The notes: generated from the letters alone by a model not told the origin. Counted from the stretch's first letter, positions 16,561-25,938 are shown. The stretch: 64,000 bases of DNA from an uncultured Lachnospiraceae bacterium (GCA_947089905.1 CAMUMG010000001.1:124001-188000), one strand, 5' to 3'. Numbers and translations: made by a program.

Positions 16561-17628
16561 ATGAAAATTTATGAAAGAGCGTTAAATATTGTAAAAGAAA
16601 AAGGAGCAGATGCAGTTCTAATTTTAAATCGCTATAATATGAGGTATATCACTGGTTATACAGGAGATACTGGTATTGTATATTTATCAGATAAGACCAA
16701 AGCAATACTCACAGACTTTCGATATATTTATCAGGTTCAAGATCAGGCAAAAGAATTTCAGGCAATCGATGTTGGAAGAAATGGCTATGCTAAGATAGTA
16801 GCTGAATTGGCAAAAAAGGATGGTATTCATATACTTTTGTTTGAGGCAGATGAAATGATATATTCTAGTTATGAAAGATACCAAAAGGAATTAAAGGGGA
16901 TAGATCTCGTTTCTATTGGAAGTGAACTAGAAGAACTGCGTATGATAAAAACTTTAGAGGAACTGGAAAATATTAAAATGGCAGAACATATTGGAGATTT
17001 AGCATTTTCTGAAATTTTAGACTTTATTCATCCAGGTGTTACTGAACTTGAGGTTGCGGCAAGGCTAGAATATACAATGAAGTTAAAAGGGGCAGAGGCA
17101 CTTTCCTTTTCTTCTATTGTAGCGTCTGGAGTTAATTCATCACTCCCTCATGCTGTGCCATCCAAAAAGAAAATAGAACAAGGTGATTTTGTAACAATGG
17201 ATTTTGGCTGTATTTATAATGGATACTGTTCCGATATGACAAGAACAATCGTTGTCGGAACTGCCAGTCAAAAACAAAAGGAGATCTATTCGATTGTTTT
17301 AAAAGCACAACTTGCAGTTCTTTCTCAGATCAAAGCTGGAATGAAGGGAAAAGAAATTGATAAAATTGCAAGAGATATCATTTCTGAAGCAGGATATGGG
17401 GATTGTTTTGGGCATGGATTGGGACATAGTGTAGGATTATTCATTCATGAAATGCCAAGAGCTTCTATGGCGGAAGAACGAATAGTAACGACTGGAATGA
17501 CAATGACAGTAGAGCCAGGAATTTATATTAAAGATTTTGGTGGCGTTCGTATTGAAGATCTTGTAGTAGTGACAGAAGGTGGCTGTGAAAACTTTGCTCA
17601 TTCTAAGAAAGAATTAATTGAAATATAA
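16561..17628 (+). CDS. M24-family Xaa-Pro peptidase
   Basis: Cytoplasmic metallopeptidase of the creatinase/prolidase fold. From ATG 16561 it has 355 residues; a start four codons earlier is possible, but GAGGG sits in front of 16561. The N-terminal creatinase domain spans about 1-125. The C-terminal pita-bread domain shows all metal ligands: two aspartates in MDFGCIYNGYCSDMTRT, the histidine in HGLGHSVGLFIHE, and glutamates in MTVEPGIYI and GVRIEDLVV. It lies between aroK and efp, the same place as the peptidase next to efp in Bacillus (YqhT). Aminopeptidase versus dipeptidase activity is not decided by sequence. Confidence 0.92.
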   Translation: MKIYERALNIVKEKGADAVLILNRYNMRYITGYTGDTGIVYLSDKTKAILTDFRYIYQVQDQAKEFQAIDVGRNGYAKIVAELAKKDGIHILLFEADEMIYSSYERYQKELKGIDLVSIGSELEELRMIKTLEELENIKMAEHIGDLAFSEILDFIHPGVTELEVAARLEYTMKLKGAEALSFSSIVASGVNSSLPHAVPSKKKIEQGDFVTMDFGCIYNGYCSDMTRTIVVGTASQKQKEIYSIVLKAQLAVLSQIKAGMKGKEIDKIARDIISEAGYGDCFGHGLGHSVGLFIHEMPRASMAEERIVTTGMTMTVEPGIYIKDFGGVRIEDLVVVTEGGCENFAHSKKELIEI

Positions 17629-17709
17629 AAAAGAAAATAAAAAAAATAGTTGAAAATTTTGACTATATCATATAAACTATTGTTTAGTTTATTCTAAGGA
17701 GGATTTTTT

Positions 17710-18267
17710 ATGGTTTCTGCAGGTGATTTTAGAAATGGACTTACACTTGAAATTGATAATGTAGTTTATCAAGTTATTGAATTTCAGCATGTAAAGCCAG
17801 GAAAAGGTGCTGCATTTGTTCGTACAAAATTAAAGGATATTAAAAATGGAGGTGTAGTAGAGAAAACATTCCGTCCAACAGAAAAGTATCCACAGGCTCA
17901 TATTGAAAGAAGTGATATGCAGTATTTATACTCGGATGGTGATTTATTCCATTTTATGAATACAGAAACATTTGATCAAATTGCTATGACTCCAGATCAG
18001 GTCGGAGATTCTTTAAAATTTGTAAAAGAAAATGAAATGGTAAAAATGCTTTCTCATCAGGGGCAAGTTTTTGCAATTGAACCACCACTATTTGTAGAAT
18101 TAGAAATTACAGATACAGAACCAGGCTTTAAAGGAGATACTGCACAGGGGGCAACGAAGCCGGCAACTGTAGAAACAGGTGCTTTAGTATATGTTCCATT
18201 ATTTGTAAATCAAGGAGAAAAGATTCAAATTGATACCAGAACTGGAGAGTATATGAAGCGAGTATAA
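17710..18267 (+). CDS. efp: Elongation factor P
   Basis: Relieves ribosome stalling at polyproline stretches by reaching the P-site tRNA. The 185-residue length is standard. The tip of domain I reads VKPGKGAAF, with K32 at the position modified in many species; no epmA- or ymfI-type modification gene is in the window. Domain II starts near [15 protein letters not shown] and the C-terminus is the conserved [19 protein letters not shown] precedes the ATG. It follows the M24 peptidase by 81 bases, a conserved pairing, and ends at an unusually long hairpin. Confidence 0.97.
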   Translation: MVSAGDFRNGLTLEIDNVVYQVIEFQHVKPGKGAAFVRTKLKDIKNGGVVEKTFRPTEKYPQAHIERSDMQYLYSDGDLFHFMNTETFDQIAMTPDQVGDSLKFVKENEMVKMLSHQGQVFAIEPPLFVELEITDTEPGFKGDTAQGATKPATVETGALVYVPLFVNQGEKIQIDTRTGEYMKRV

Positions 18268-18297
18268 TATTTTTATTAAATTATGGTAAAATTGAGA

Positions 18298-18374
18298 GAC
18301 TGCCGCAGGATCGATGTCAAAAATCATATTTTACAGTATGGTTTTTGACATCGATCCTGTGGCAGTCCCTTTTC
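18298..18374. terminator. Very long stem-loop after efp (31-bp stem)
   Basis: The arms 18298-18328 and 18337-18367 pair over 31 positions with only two G-U pairs and an 8-base loop, followed by CCTTTTCT. The outer part, GACTGCCGCAGGATCG, pairs with CGATCCTGTGGCAGTC. It can end efp transcription, but it is more than twice as long as a typical terminator stem. Confidence 0.8.
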
Positions 18375-18438
18375 TAACAACTAAATAAGTAAAAAGCACT
18401 ATTTGTGCTAGGGTGTATGCCCTAGAATGGAGATTAAA

Positions 18439-19605
18439 ATGTGGATTATTATGTTTGTTTTTATAATCGCAGTCGCTTTTTATACAGGAACAAGAACAAT
18501 CTCTCTTATAAACATTTTGTTTCCTAAAATAGGGAAACTGGGAAAGCGATTAGAAAAAATAGGTTATATTATTTTTCTTACTCCAATTATCGGTTCAGTT
18601 CTTATACGTGGAATAGGGACAATGAAAGGAATACGAAATTTTGGTTTTATTTGTATGGCAGCTTTTTTATATCTGTTTTTATTTTGTCTAAGTTTTGAAT
18701 GTATTTGGGGAATTAGTAAACTGATAGTTTGGAAAATTAAGAAAAGAAACAATACAATGGAAGGCTGGAAAAAAATTTTAGCTGGAATTACTTTAGGATT
18801 AGCAATATTAGTAACAGGATATGGTCTATATCACGCAAGAGATCTGAAAGTAAAAGAATATTCTATTTCCCTAAAAGCAAACAGTCCTCTTTCAGAACTG
18901 AAAGTGATATTAATTTCGGATCTTCATTTAGGATCTATGTTAGATAAAAATTTCGTAAAACAACTGGTTACAGAAATCAATTCTCTACAGGCAGATGTAA
19001 TTTGTATTGCAGGGGATATTTTTGATAATGATTATGAAGCACTCAAAAATCCAAAAGAGACAGCAGAATTATTTTCTAAATTAGAATCTGTTTATGGGGT
19101 TTATGCGTGTCTTGGAAATCATGATATTGATGGACTTTTTCAGGGAGAAGGAAATTTAGGGCATGAAAAGATAGCTACATTTTTAGAACAGTCAAATATT
19201 CATCTGTTAGAGGATGAAGCAGTAACAATAGCAAATTCTTTTATTATTGCAGGCAGAAAAGATCGAAGACCATTGGGAAATAAAACGACAGTCCGTGATA
19301 GTATATCAGAAATTATAGGGCAGTCAAATACTCTTCCTGTTCTTTTACTCGATCACCAGCCGCAAGCAGAAGAGGAAGCAAAACAAGCAGAAGTTGATTT
19401 GCTTATGTGTGGACATACTCACAATGGGCAGGTATTTCCGGGAAATCTGATTGTAAAGCTGACAGCAAAGTATACTTATGGTTATTCAAAAGATGGAGAT
19501 ACCAATATTGTTGTCACTTCAGGAGCAGGATTTTGGGGACCTCCATGTCGTGTTGCAAGTGACAGTGAGATAGTAGTTTTAAATTTAACTTTTTCAGAAA
19601 AATAG
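18439..19605 (+). CDS. Membrane-anchored metallophosphoesterase (YkuE/YaeI-like)
   Basis: From ATG 18439 (GGAG six bases upstream) it has 388 residues; the ATG at 18427 lacks a ribosome site. The first 140 residues hold four likely membrane segments (MWIIMFVFIIAVAFYTG; a pair around FLTPIIGSVLIRG and GFICMAAFLYLFLFCLSF; ILAGITLGLAILVTGYGL). The catalytic domain follows with DLHLGS, GDIFDND, GNHDIDG, DHQP and CGHTHNGQ, a complete metal-binding set. Relatives include YkuE of Bacillus and the UDP-diacylglucosamine or alkaline-type phosphoesterases; no substrate can be named. It is a single gene with terminators on both sides. Confidence 0.88.
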   Translation: MWIIMFVFIIAVAFYTGTRTISLINILFPKIGKLGKRLEKIGYIIFLTPIIGSVLIRGIGTMKGIRNFGFICMAAFLYLFLFCLSFECIWGISKLIVWKIKKRNNTMEGWKKILAGITLGLAILVTGYGLYHARDLKVKEYSISLKANSPLSELKVILISDLHLGSMLDKNFVKQLVTEINSLQADVICIAGDIFDNDYEALKNPKETAELFSKLESVYGVYACLGNHDIDGLFQGEGNLGHEKIATFLEQSNIHLLEDEAVTIANSFIIAGRKDRRPLGNKTTVRDSISEIIGQSNTLPVLLLDHQPQAEEEAKQAEVDLLMCGHTHNGQVFPGNLIVKLTAKYTYGYSKDGDTNIVVTSGAGFWGPPCRVASDSEIVVLNLTFSEK

Positions 19606-19648
19606 AAAAAGAGATGTTGCAGATAAAATCTTGTAACATCTCTTTTTT
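19606..19648. terminator. Bidirectional terminator between phosphoesterase and aroE
   Basis: AAAAAGAGATGTTGCA pairs with TGTAACATCTCTTTTTT, giving U-tracts on both strands between convergent genes. Confidence 0.85.
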
Positions 19649-19668
19649 CTATTTTCTATAAAAAATTA

Positions 19669-20433
19669 TTAATTTAATTTAGAAATTACTTTTTTAAGAA
19701 TTGGTTCAATAATCTCGTCTGAAATTTTAGTATTCATAAAATACTCAGCGGCATACTTTGCTTGTACAACAAGCATTTCAAGTCCATTAAAAGCAGGAAT
19801 ACCCATTGATTCTGCCTGTAAAATAAATTTCGTTTTCAAGGGATTAAAAATAAGATCAAATACAGCAGACAGAGAATGATATGGGGTAAGATCAATCGGA
19901 GAAGCATCTGTGTTTGGATACATACCAACAGGACTGGTATTAATAATAACATCTGCATCAGAATGAAGTTCTTTTGCTTCTTCATATGTTAAAACATTGG
20001 GTTCTTTTTTATATTTTACTGTATAGACTTCGCGAACAGACTGTGCATAAAGCATGGCAGATACTGCCATAGATGCACCGCCATTGCCTAAAACCAATAC
20101 TTTTTTTTCACGAATCGGAATGTGATTTTTTTCTACCGTATAAACTAATCCATTATAATCTGTATTATATCCAAAAAGTTGTCCATTTCGGTTTACAATA
20201 GTATTCACTGCTCCAATCGCCTTAGCTCTGTCATCTATATAAGAAAGATATGGAATAACTGCTTTTTTATAAGGAATTGTTACATTAATTCCAAGAAATT
20301 CTTTACGCTGCATAAAGTCTGAAAATTCTTCTTTGCTAAGTGGATGAAGTTCATAAGAATATTCTCCTATCTGTTCATGGATTATTTTAGAATAACTGTG
20401 AGAGAGTTTTTCTCCAATAAGACCATACTGCAT
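19669..20433 (-). CDS. aroE: Shikimate dehydrogenase
   Basis: Reduces 3-dehydroshikimate to shikimate with NADPH. The 254-residue protein starts MQYGLIGEKLSHSYSKIIHE, the shikimate-binding SxS motif, followed by the catalytic lysine in NVTIPYKKAV, GAVNTIV, the aspartate in GYNTDYNG, the nucleotide-binding GNGGAS (the usual GAGGA is slightly altered) and the NTSPVGMYPN stretch. GGAGGA lies upstream of the ATG on the minus strand. It is divergent from the spoIIIA operon. It is shorter than the 270-290 residues common in the family but no motif is missing. Confidence 0.94.
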   Translation of the reverse strand: MQYGLIGEKLSHSYSKIIHEQIGEYSYELHPLSKEEFSDFMQRKEFLGINVTIPYKKAVIPYLSYIDDRAKAIGAVNTIVNRNGQLFGYNTDYNGLVYTVEKNHIPIREKKVLVLGNGGASMAVSAMLYAQSVREVYTVKYKKEPNVLTYEEAKELHSDADVIINTSPVGMYPNTDASPIDLTPYHSLSAVFDLIFNPLKTKFILQAESMGIPAFNGLEMLVVQAKYAAEYFMNTKISDEIIEPILKKVISKLN

Positions 20434-20520
20434 AATCTGTCCTCCTAAATAATGATATCGAACTTATTTTACATGGGATCACACAAAAATGCAAGAAATT
20501 CAGAAATCAAATTCTTGTTG

Positions 20521-20549
20521 GTCATATTTTAAAAGCAAGATCATATATT
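20521..20549 (+). promoter_or_regulatory. SigE-like sporulation promoter of spoIIIA
   Basis: GTCATATT (20521-20528) and CATATATT (20542-20549) are 13 bases apart and match the mother-cell SigE pattern (GTCATATT / CATANNNT) known from Bacillus spoIIIA and other genes. Position 43 bases before spoIIIAA is right. The call rests on resemblance only. Confidence 0.55.
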
Positions 20550-20591
20550 GCAATAACAAGACAAGCATATAATTTAGAAATGGGGATATGG

Positions 20592-21554
20592 ATGAAAGAG
20601 GAATTGTTAAAAATTTTTTCTGTAAAGTTAAGAACATTATTTTCAGGGTTGTCTTTTGATTATGAAAAGTTACAAGAAATTCGTTTGAGAGTAAACTCTC
20701 CTTTGTTGGTATGTTATGATAATAAAGAGTTTTTTGTAAATCAAAAGAATGGACTAACTACACAAGAAACAAATGCCTTTATGATAACAGCAGCAGAATT
20801 AAAGGAAACAATGGAATATATCAGCAACTATTCACTCTATGCTTTTGAGGAGGAAGTAAGACAGGGGTTTTTAACAGTAGCAGGAGGACATCGGATTGGA
20901 ATTGCAGGAAAAGTAATTATGGAAGAGGGAAGAATTAAGAGTATGAAGCATATTTCTTTTATTCATATTCGCTTGGCTCACCAAAAGAAAGGGTGTGCAA
21001 ATCACGTTCTTCCCTTTGTTTTAAATCAGGAAGAATTGGCACATACGCTGATTATTTCTCCACCGGGATGTGGAAAGACAACCCTGTTAAGAGATATGAT
21101 ACGTCAACTTTCCAATGGGGTTGTATTTTGTGGAAAACGATATGAAGGGATGCAGGTAGCAGTGGTAGACGAGCGTTCTGAAATAGGTGCATGTTATATG
21201 GGACGACCGCAAAATGATTTAGGGATTCGTACAGATGTGCTAGATTGCTGTCCAAAAGCACAGGGAATGATGTTAATGATACGTTCTATGACTCCACAAG
21301 TAATTGCAGTAGATGAAATTGGTTTAGCAGAGGATGTAGAAGCAATTCACTATGCTGCAAATTGTGGATGTAGACTACTTGCAACTGTACATGGAAGAAA
21401 TATGGAAGAGGTTAAAGGAAAGCCCTTTTTGGGAGATTTAGTTAAATATAAATTATTTGAACGCTATATTATATTAAGTAATCGAGATTATGTAGGACGT
21501 GTAGAAGAGATTTTTGACGAAAGGGGGAGTTTATTATATTCCGATAAAACCTAA
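20592..21554 (+). CDS. spoIIIAA: Stage III sporulation protein AA, ATPase of the feeding-tube complex
   Basis: Secretion-type ATPase that powers the channel between mother cell and forespore. From ATG 20592, with GGGG six bases upstream, it has 320 residues; a start four codons earlier lacks a ribosome site. Motifs: Walker A SPPGCGKTT (about 156-164), Walker B QVIAVDEIG, and the arginine-rich VAGGHRIGIAGKV. It heads the eight-gene spoIIIA operon and is followed 44 bases later by spoIIIAB. Confidence 0.95.
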   Translation: MKEELLKIFSVKLRTLFSGLSFDYEKLQEIRLRVNSPLLVCYDNKEFFVNQKNGLTTQETNAFMITAAELKETMEYISNYSLYAFEEEVRQGFLTVAGGHRIGIAGKVIMEEGRIKSMKHISFIHIRLAHQKKGCANHVLPFVLNQEELAHTLIISPPGCGKTTLLRDMIRQLSNGVVFCGKRYEGMQVAVVDERSEIGACYMGRPQNDLGIRTDVLDCCPKAQGMMLMIRSMTPQVIAVDEIGLAEDVEAIHYAANCGCRLLATVHGRNMEEVKGKPFLGDLVKYKLFERYIILSNRDYVGRVEEIFDERGSLLYSDKT

Positions 21555-21598
21555 CACAGTAATTATTTGCTGTATAGCGGCAGATTGGAAGGTGTAAT

Positions 21599-22120
21599 AT
21601 GTTTATTATGAAATTAGTAGGATGTATATTGATTTTTTGTTCTACAAGTGGGATTGGTTTTTTATACGCAAAAGAGTTTGAACACAGGCAGGAGGATTTG
21701 AATTCTTTAAAGACAATGGCACTTCAGTTACGAGGAGAAATTCGATATGCTATGACTGCACTGCCAGAGGCAGTAGAGCATATAGCAAAACGGCATGATG
21801 GAAGACTACAACCATTTTTGTTCGAAATTTCTAAAAAGCTTTCAGAACGCAGTGGAGAAAGTATGCTACAAATCTGGAGTACGTGTGAAGAAAAATTAAG
21901 TGTAACCTCTTTAACAAAACAGGACAAACTGTTTTTACATCAATTAGGAGAATCATTAGGATATTTAGATAAGGAAATGCAGCTTGCTACAATCGATCTA
22001 TTCTTGACACAGGTTGAGCAAACTCTAAAAGAATTAGAAACTGTTGGAAAGGAAAAAAAACGGCTGTATAAAAGCCTTGGGGTTTTGACCGGAATATTTT
22101 TGGTTATTATTATTTTATAA
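21599..22120 (+). CDS. spoIIIAB: Stage III sporulation protein AB
   Basis: Component of the SpoIIIA channel, with a fold like the GspF platform of secretion systems. It has 173 residues with a membrane segment at each end (LVGCILIFCSTSGIGFLYA and LGVLTGIFLVIIIL) and a helical middle containing LRGEIRYAMTALPEA. GGAAGGTG precedes the ATG. Its position between AA and AC is conserved. Confidence 0.92.
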   Translation: MFIMKLVGCILIFCSTSGIGFLYAKEFEHRQEDLNSLKTMALQLRGEIRYAMTALPEAVEHIAKRHDGRLQPFLFEISKKLSERSGESMLQIWSTCEEKLSVTSLTKQDKLFLHQLGESLGYLDKEMQLATIDLFLTQVEQTLKELETVGKEKKRLYKSLGVLTGIFLVIIIL

Positions 22121-22134
22121 ACCGGAGGAATGGC

Positions 22135-22329
22135 ATGACAATTAATTTAATTTTTAAAATAGCAGCAGTCGGTATTTTAGTTTCCGTACTCAACCAAGTC
22201 TTAAAACATTCCGGAAGAGAAGATCAGGCATTTTTAGCTAGTTTGGCCGGATTGATTTTGGTATTGTTTTGGATTCTCCCCTATATTGCAGAACTATTTC
22301 AGACGATTCAGAACCTTTTTTCTCTATAA
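22135..22329 (+). CDS. spoIIIAC: Stage III sporulation protein AC
   Basis: A 64-residue membrane protein with two hydrophobic helices separated by the conserved KHSGREDQAFLA turn. It is part of the SpoIIIA channel in the mother-cell membrane. CCGGAGGAA precedes the ATG; it starts 14 bases after spoIIIAB. Confidence 0.94.
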   Translation: MTINLIFKIAAVGILVSVLNQVLKHSGREDQAFLASLAGLILVLFWILPYIAELFQTIQNLFSL

Positions 22330-22359
22330 TACATTAAGGTTAGAGAGGAGAAAAAGTGG

Positions 22360-22740
22360 ATGATTAAAATTGCACTAATTGGGATTGCAGCAGTATTTGC
22401 AGCTATGCTGTTTCGAAACGGAAAAACAGAATATGGACTATTTATTAGTATAGTAGCAGGTATTTTAATTTTTACATTTGGAGTTGGAAAGTTAAGTTCG
22501 ATTTTAGCTGTTTTTAATCGAATTCAAGAAGAAATCGGAGTAAATAAAGAATACATACAAATTTTACTTAAAATTATTGGAATTACTTATGTTTCTGAAT
22601 TTTCTGCAAATCTTTGCAGGGATGCTGGATATGGAGCAATTGCCGGTCAGATTGAATTTGTTGGAAAGCTATCTATTTTAGCAGTTAGTCTGCCTATTTT
22701 AATGGCACTACTTGATACTGTAGGAAGGCTCTTTCGATAA
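22360..22740 (+). CDS. spoIIIAD: Stage III sporulation protein AD
   Basis: A 126-residue membrane protein of the SpoIIIA complex, related to AC in its first half (FRNGKTEYGLFISIVAGILI) with the conserved YVSEFSANLCRDAGYGAIAG segment, which resembles AC/AD family signatures. Four hydrophobic stretches are visible. AGAGAGGAG lies upstream of the ATG. Confidence 0.94.
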   Translation: MIKIALIGIAAVFAAMLFRNGKTEYGLFISIVAGILIFTFGVGKLSSILAVFNRIQEEIGVNKEYIQILLKIIGITYVSEFSANLCRDAGYGAIAGQIEFVGKLSILAVSLPILMALLDTVGRLFR

Positions 22741-22763
22741 ATATATTTGGAAGGAACAAATAA

Positions 22764-23876
22764 ATGAGAGTTTTCATTTTTGTTTTAATTTTTATTTACT
22801 ATGAACCTTTTTTACCCTGTTTTTCAGCTTCCTTTGAAAGTAGTACAGGTTCTATGATGGAAGAATTAGATTATAGGAAGATTCAAGAGGTATTAGATCA
22901 AAGTGGTGGACAAAGTTTTGACTTTGGAGATTATATTACAGATGTTCTTTCTGGAAAACAGCCGATTTCCTTTTCTTCAATCTGGCAAGCAGTAAAAAAG
23001 TCAGCAACGTCTCAGGTTCAGGATACAACAGATATTTTTAGAAAAATTCTGGCTGTAGCCATTTTATCTGCACTTTTTACTAACTTTTCCTATACATTTC
23101 GCAACAGTCAGGCATCCGAAACAGGATTTTTTGTAACTTATCTTCTTTTATATGGAATTTTAACTGCTGCTTATATGACAGTTGCAAAAATTGCTGGAAC
23201 AACAATGGAACAACTTTTAGAATTTATGAAAGTTATGATTCCTGTCTATTCTGTTTCTGTAGCATTTAGTACGGGGGCAGGAACTTCTGCAGTAGTTTAC
23301 CAGACTGTTTTAGTATTAATTACAATCGTAGATGCAATACTACTTCGGATTGTATTACCTATCATTCATCTGTATATGATGGCAATGATGGCAAATCATT
23401 TGACAAATGATAATACTCTTTCCAAATTTGCAGATCTTTTATCGACTATAATAAGCTGGATTTTAAAGACATTGCTGACTGTAGTAGTAGGAATTGGCGC
23501 AATTCAAAGTATGTTAGCACCAGCTTTGGATCATGTAAAAAATACAGCAATGATGAAATGGATCTCAGTAATTCCGGGAATCGGGGGATTACTAGGAGGT
23601 GTTACAGAAACAGTACTAAGTACAGGAACATTATTAAGAAATGCTATTGGAGCAGCAGGAGTGATTGCTATTTGTATCCTTTGCTTTTTGCCAGTTTTAA
23701 AAATTGGGGCAGGAGTGTTGTTATATAAAGCAGGAGGGGCAGTCATTCAACCGATTGCGGATAGAAGAGTAGTAGCATGTTTAGAATCTTTTGCAAAAGC
23801 TTCACAATTTCTTTTAAAAACTGTATTTACTGGTATGTCTTTATTTTTATTATCTATTGTGATTTCTTGTACTTAG
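22764..23876 (+). CDS. spoIIIAE: Stage III sporulation protein AE
   Basis: Polytopic membrane protein of the SpoIIIA channel, 370 residues. An N-terminal signal-like helix (VFIFVLIFIYYEPFLPCF) is followed by an extracytoplasmic part with DFGDYITDVLSGKQPISF and then six to eight hydrophobic segments. Conserved elements include FMKVMIPVYSVSVAFSTGA and GALHL-type GIGAIQSMLAPALDHVKN. It follows AD by 23 bases. Confidence 0.94.
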   Translation: MRVFIFVLIFIYYEPFLPCFSASFESSTGSMMEELDYRKIQEVLDQSGGQSFDFGDYITDVLSGKQPISFSSIWQAVKKSATSQVQDTTDIFRKILAVAILSALFTNFSYTFRNSQASETGFFVTYLLLYGILTAAYMTVAKIAGTTMEQLLEFMKVMIPVYSVSVAFSTGAGTSAVVYQTVLVLITIVDAILLRIVLPIIHLYMMAMMANHLTNDNTLSKFADLLSTIISWILKTLLTVVVGIGAIQSMLAPALDHVKNTAMMKWISVIPGIGGLLGGVTETVLSTGTLLRNAIGAAGVIAICILCFLPVLKIGAGVLLYKAGGAVIQPIADRRVVACLESFAKASQFLLKTVFTGMSLFLLSIVISCT

Positions 23877-23892
23877 AAAGGACGGTGACTAG

Positions 23893-24522
23893 ATGGAGAT
23901 TATTTATCAGTGGATGAGAAATATTTTAATTTTTATTATCACTGTGACAGTATTATTTCAGTTAATTGAAAAAACAAGTTATCGTAAGTATGCAGGATTT
24001 GTAACTGGAATGATCCTAATTCTTTTAATTGTAAAGCCGCTACTTTCTGTTTCAGGAAAAGACCAAGGATTTTGGTACTTATTAGAGTCTTATGACTATT
24101 TATTTGAAGTAGAAGATAATAGTGAAGCTTTAATTGGAGCACAGGATACTCGAAATTCAATCATTTTAGAGGAATATAAAGAAGCTTTGAAAAAGCAAAC
24201 GGAGCGACTATTAAATCAAAAGGGCTTGACAATACTTTCAATGGATGCAGAATTTGAGGACAGTCTTTCAAAAGCAAATTATGGTGCATTAAAATCTTTA
24301 CAAGTTATTGCGGCATATCAAAAGGATTTTGAAAAAACAAAGGAAGAAAAAAAAGTAGCTATTGATAAGATTGTAGTTGAAATTGGAGAAAAAAAGAAAG
24401 AAAAAAGTAGTGCCCTAGAACTTTCACCATTGGCATTGAGTACGAAAAATCTACTCGCAGACTTCTATAATTTAGATGCACAACATATACATATTACTAT
24501 ACAGGAGGACGGCAATGGATAA
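23893..24522 (+). CDS. spoIIIAF: Stage III sporulation protein AF
   Basis: A 209-residue protein with two N-terminal membrane helices (NILIFIITVTVLFQLIE; AGFVTGMILILLIVKPLL) and a soluble ring-building domain behind them. The LLSVSG and the amphipathic C-terminus are family traits. It overlaps the next gene, spoIIIAG, by eight bases, suggesting coupled translation. Confidence 0.9.
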   Translation: MEIIYQWMRNILIFIITVTVLFQLIEKTSYRKYAGFVTGMILILLIVKPLLSVSGKDQGFWYLLESYDYLFEVEDNSEALIGAQDTRNSIILEEYKEALKKQTERLLNQKGLTILSMDAEFEDSLSKANYGALKSLQVIAAYQKDFEKTKEEKKVAIDKIVVEIGEKKKEKSSALELSPLALSTKNLLADFYNLDAQHIHITIQEDGNG

Positions 24523-25093
24523 GAAGAAACTTTCTTTAAAAGAGATTGGACTTCCAAGACTTCTAATCCTTTTATTTGCCGGAGTCATATTGATTTTTTT
24601 ATCTTTATCCGAAGCTGCTTCGGGACAAAAAGGACAAAAGGATTCTAAGGATGAAACAACAAAAGAGGTAACAGTGGAGGAAGGAAAAAACAGGGGTCTT
24701 TCTGAATATGAAAAACGATTAACAGAGGTACTTTCTAAAGTAGAGGGTGTAGGACATGTAGAAGTAATGATAACGGAAAAAGAGTCAAAGGAGCTAGTTG
24801 TATTAAAGGATAAACCATATACACAAGAAACATTAAATGAAACGGATCAAAGTGGAGGAACTAGAATGTCGAGTTCGGCAAAAAGTGAGGAGGAAACTGT
24901 GCTTTCTGGAGGAAGTAGTAGTGCAGGAACCCCGTTTGTAACCAAGGAAGTAGCCGCCAAAGTGGAGGGGGTTTTAGTAATCGCTGAAGGAGGAGCAGAC
25001 GGAAAAGTAGCTGCCAATATTACGGCAGCAGTTCAGGCACTTTTTGGAGTTGAAGCACATAAAATAAAAGTACTTCCGATGGTTCAAAATTGA
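24515..25093 (+). CDS. spoIIIAG: Stage III sporulation protein AG
   Basis: Forms the large periplasmic ring of the SpoIIIA channel. The start is placed at ATG 24515, six bases after AGGAGG, giving 192 residues; a longer upstream frame lacks a ribosome site. One membrane helix (LPRLLILLFAGVILIFLSL) is followed by a charged linker and the ring-building motif: EKRLTEVLSKVEGVGHVEVMI in part, then VLVIAEGGADGKVAANITAAV in part. The segment between carries a Ser/Gly-rich loop. Confidence 0.93.
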   Translation: MDKKKLSLKEIGLPRLLILLFAGVILIFLSLSEAASGQKGQKDSKDETTKEVTVEEGKNRGLSEYEKRLTEVLSKVEGVGHVEVMITEKESKELVVLKDKPYTQETLNETDQSGGTRMSSSAKSEEETVLSGGSSSAGTPFVTKEVAAKVEGVLVIAEGGADGKVAANITAAVQALFGVEAHKIKVLPMVQN

Positions 25094-25137
25094 CAAGAAG
25101 ATAGCTTAATGATCAAGACGGCTGGAGGTTACATAAT

Positions 25138-25938
25138 ATGAAGAATGTATTTAAAAAAAATCAAATTATCATCTCTGCATTAGCAATTATGATTGCAGTA
25201 GCCGGATATCTGAATTTTACAAGAGAAAAGGCAGACAATGATGTAGATTCCAAGTTGACAGCTGCATTAGATAATAACCTTGTAACCGATGCTTCTAAAC
25301 AAGGAAATGAAGAAGATCCACTGTCTGCCGCTGTAAAAAATGAAAATGAATTTGCAGATATTTCGGATGAAGATGAATTACTTGCAAAAGAAAATACAGA
25401 AATTCGAGTAGGAGATAATGGAGAATTACTTTTACCAATGAATGATAATAAAACAGCAGATGAAACAGATTCTTCTAAAGATACAACATTAAGTGCTTCC
25501 AACGATACAGATGTTAAAAATGATGGAAGTAAAGAAACGAGTACTCCAGGAGAGGCAGTACTTGCAAGCACTACTTTAGAAACTGGATTTTTTTCTACTG
25601 CAAAATTGACAAGAGAACAAAATCGTGCAAAACAAAAAGAAATTCTGATGGATTTAATTGCAGATGAGAGTGTAAATGATGACCAAAAACAGGCTGCTAT
25701 TGATGAAGTAATAGCAATGACTGCAAATGCAGAAAAAGAAAATGCAGCAGAGTTATTACTTGAAGCAAAGGGTTTTGAGGGAGCAGTTGTTAATATTGTC
25801 GATGGTAGTGTAGATGTAGTTGTAAATTCCCCTGAAATTACAGAACAACAAATTGCTCAAATTGAAGATATTGTTATACGTAAAACAGGTGCAAAAGCAG
25901 AAGATATTGTGATCACATCTGTTATTGTAGAGGAATAA
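25138..25938 (+). CDS. spoIIIAH: Stage III sporulation protein AH
   Basis: Forms the mother-cell side of the channel by pairing with SpoIIQ (or its clostridial equivalent) across the intermembrane space. The 266-residue protein has one N-terminal helix (IIISALAIMIAVAGYLNF), a long acidic, Asp/Ser/Thr-rich linker to about residue 140, and the C-terminal YscJ-like domain with LTREQNRAKQKEILMDLI in part and ENAAELLLEAKGFEGAVVNI. The linker is longer than in Bacillus. GGCTGGAGG precedes the ATG. No spoIIQ is in the window. Confidence 0.93.
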   Translation: MKNVFKKNQIIISALAIMIAVAGYLNFTREKADNDVDSKLTAALDNNLVTDASKQGNEEDPLSAAVKNENEFADISDEDELLAKENTEIRVGDNGELLLPMNDNKTADETDSSKDTTLSASNDTDVKNDGSKETSTPGEAVLASTTLETGFFSTAKLTREQNRAKQKEILMDLIADESVNDDQKQAAIDEVIAMTANAEKENAAELLLEAKGFEGAVVNIVDGSVDVVVNSPEITEQQIAQIEDIVIRKTGAKAEDIVITSVIVEE

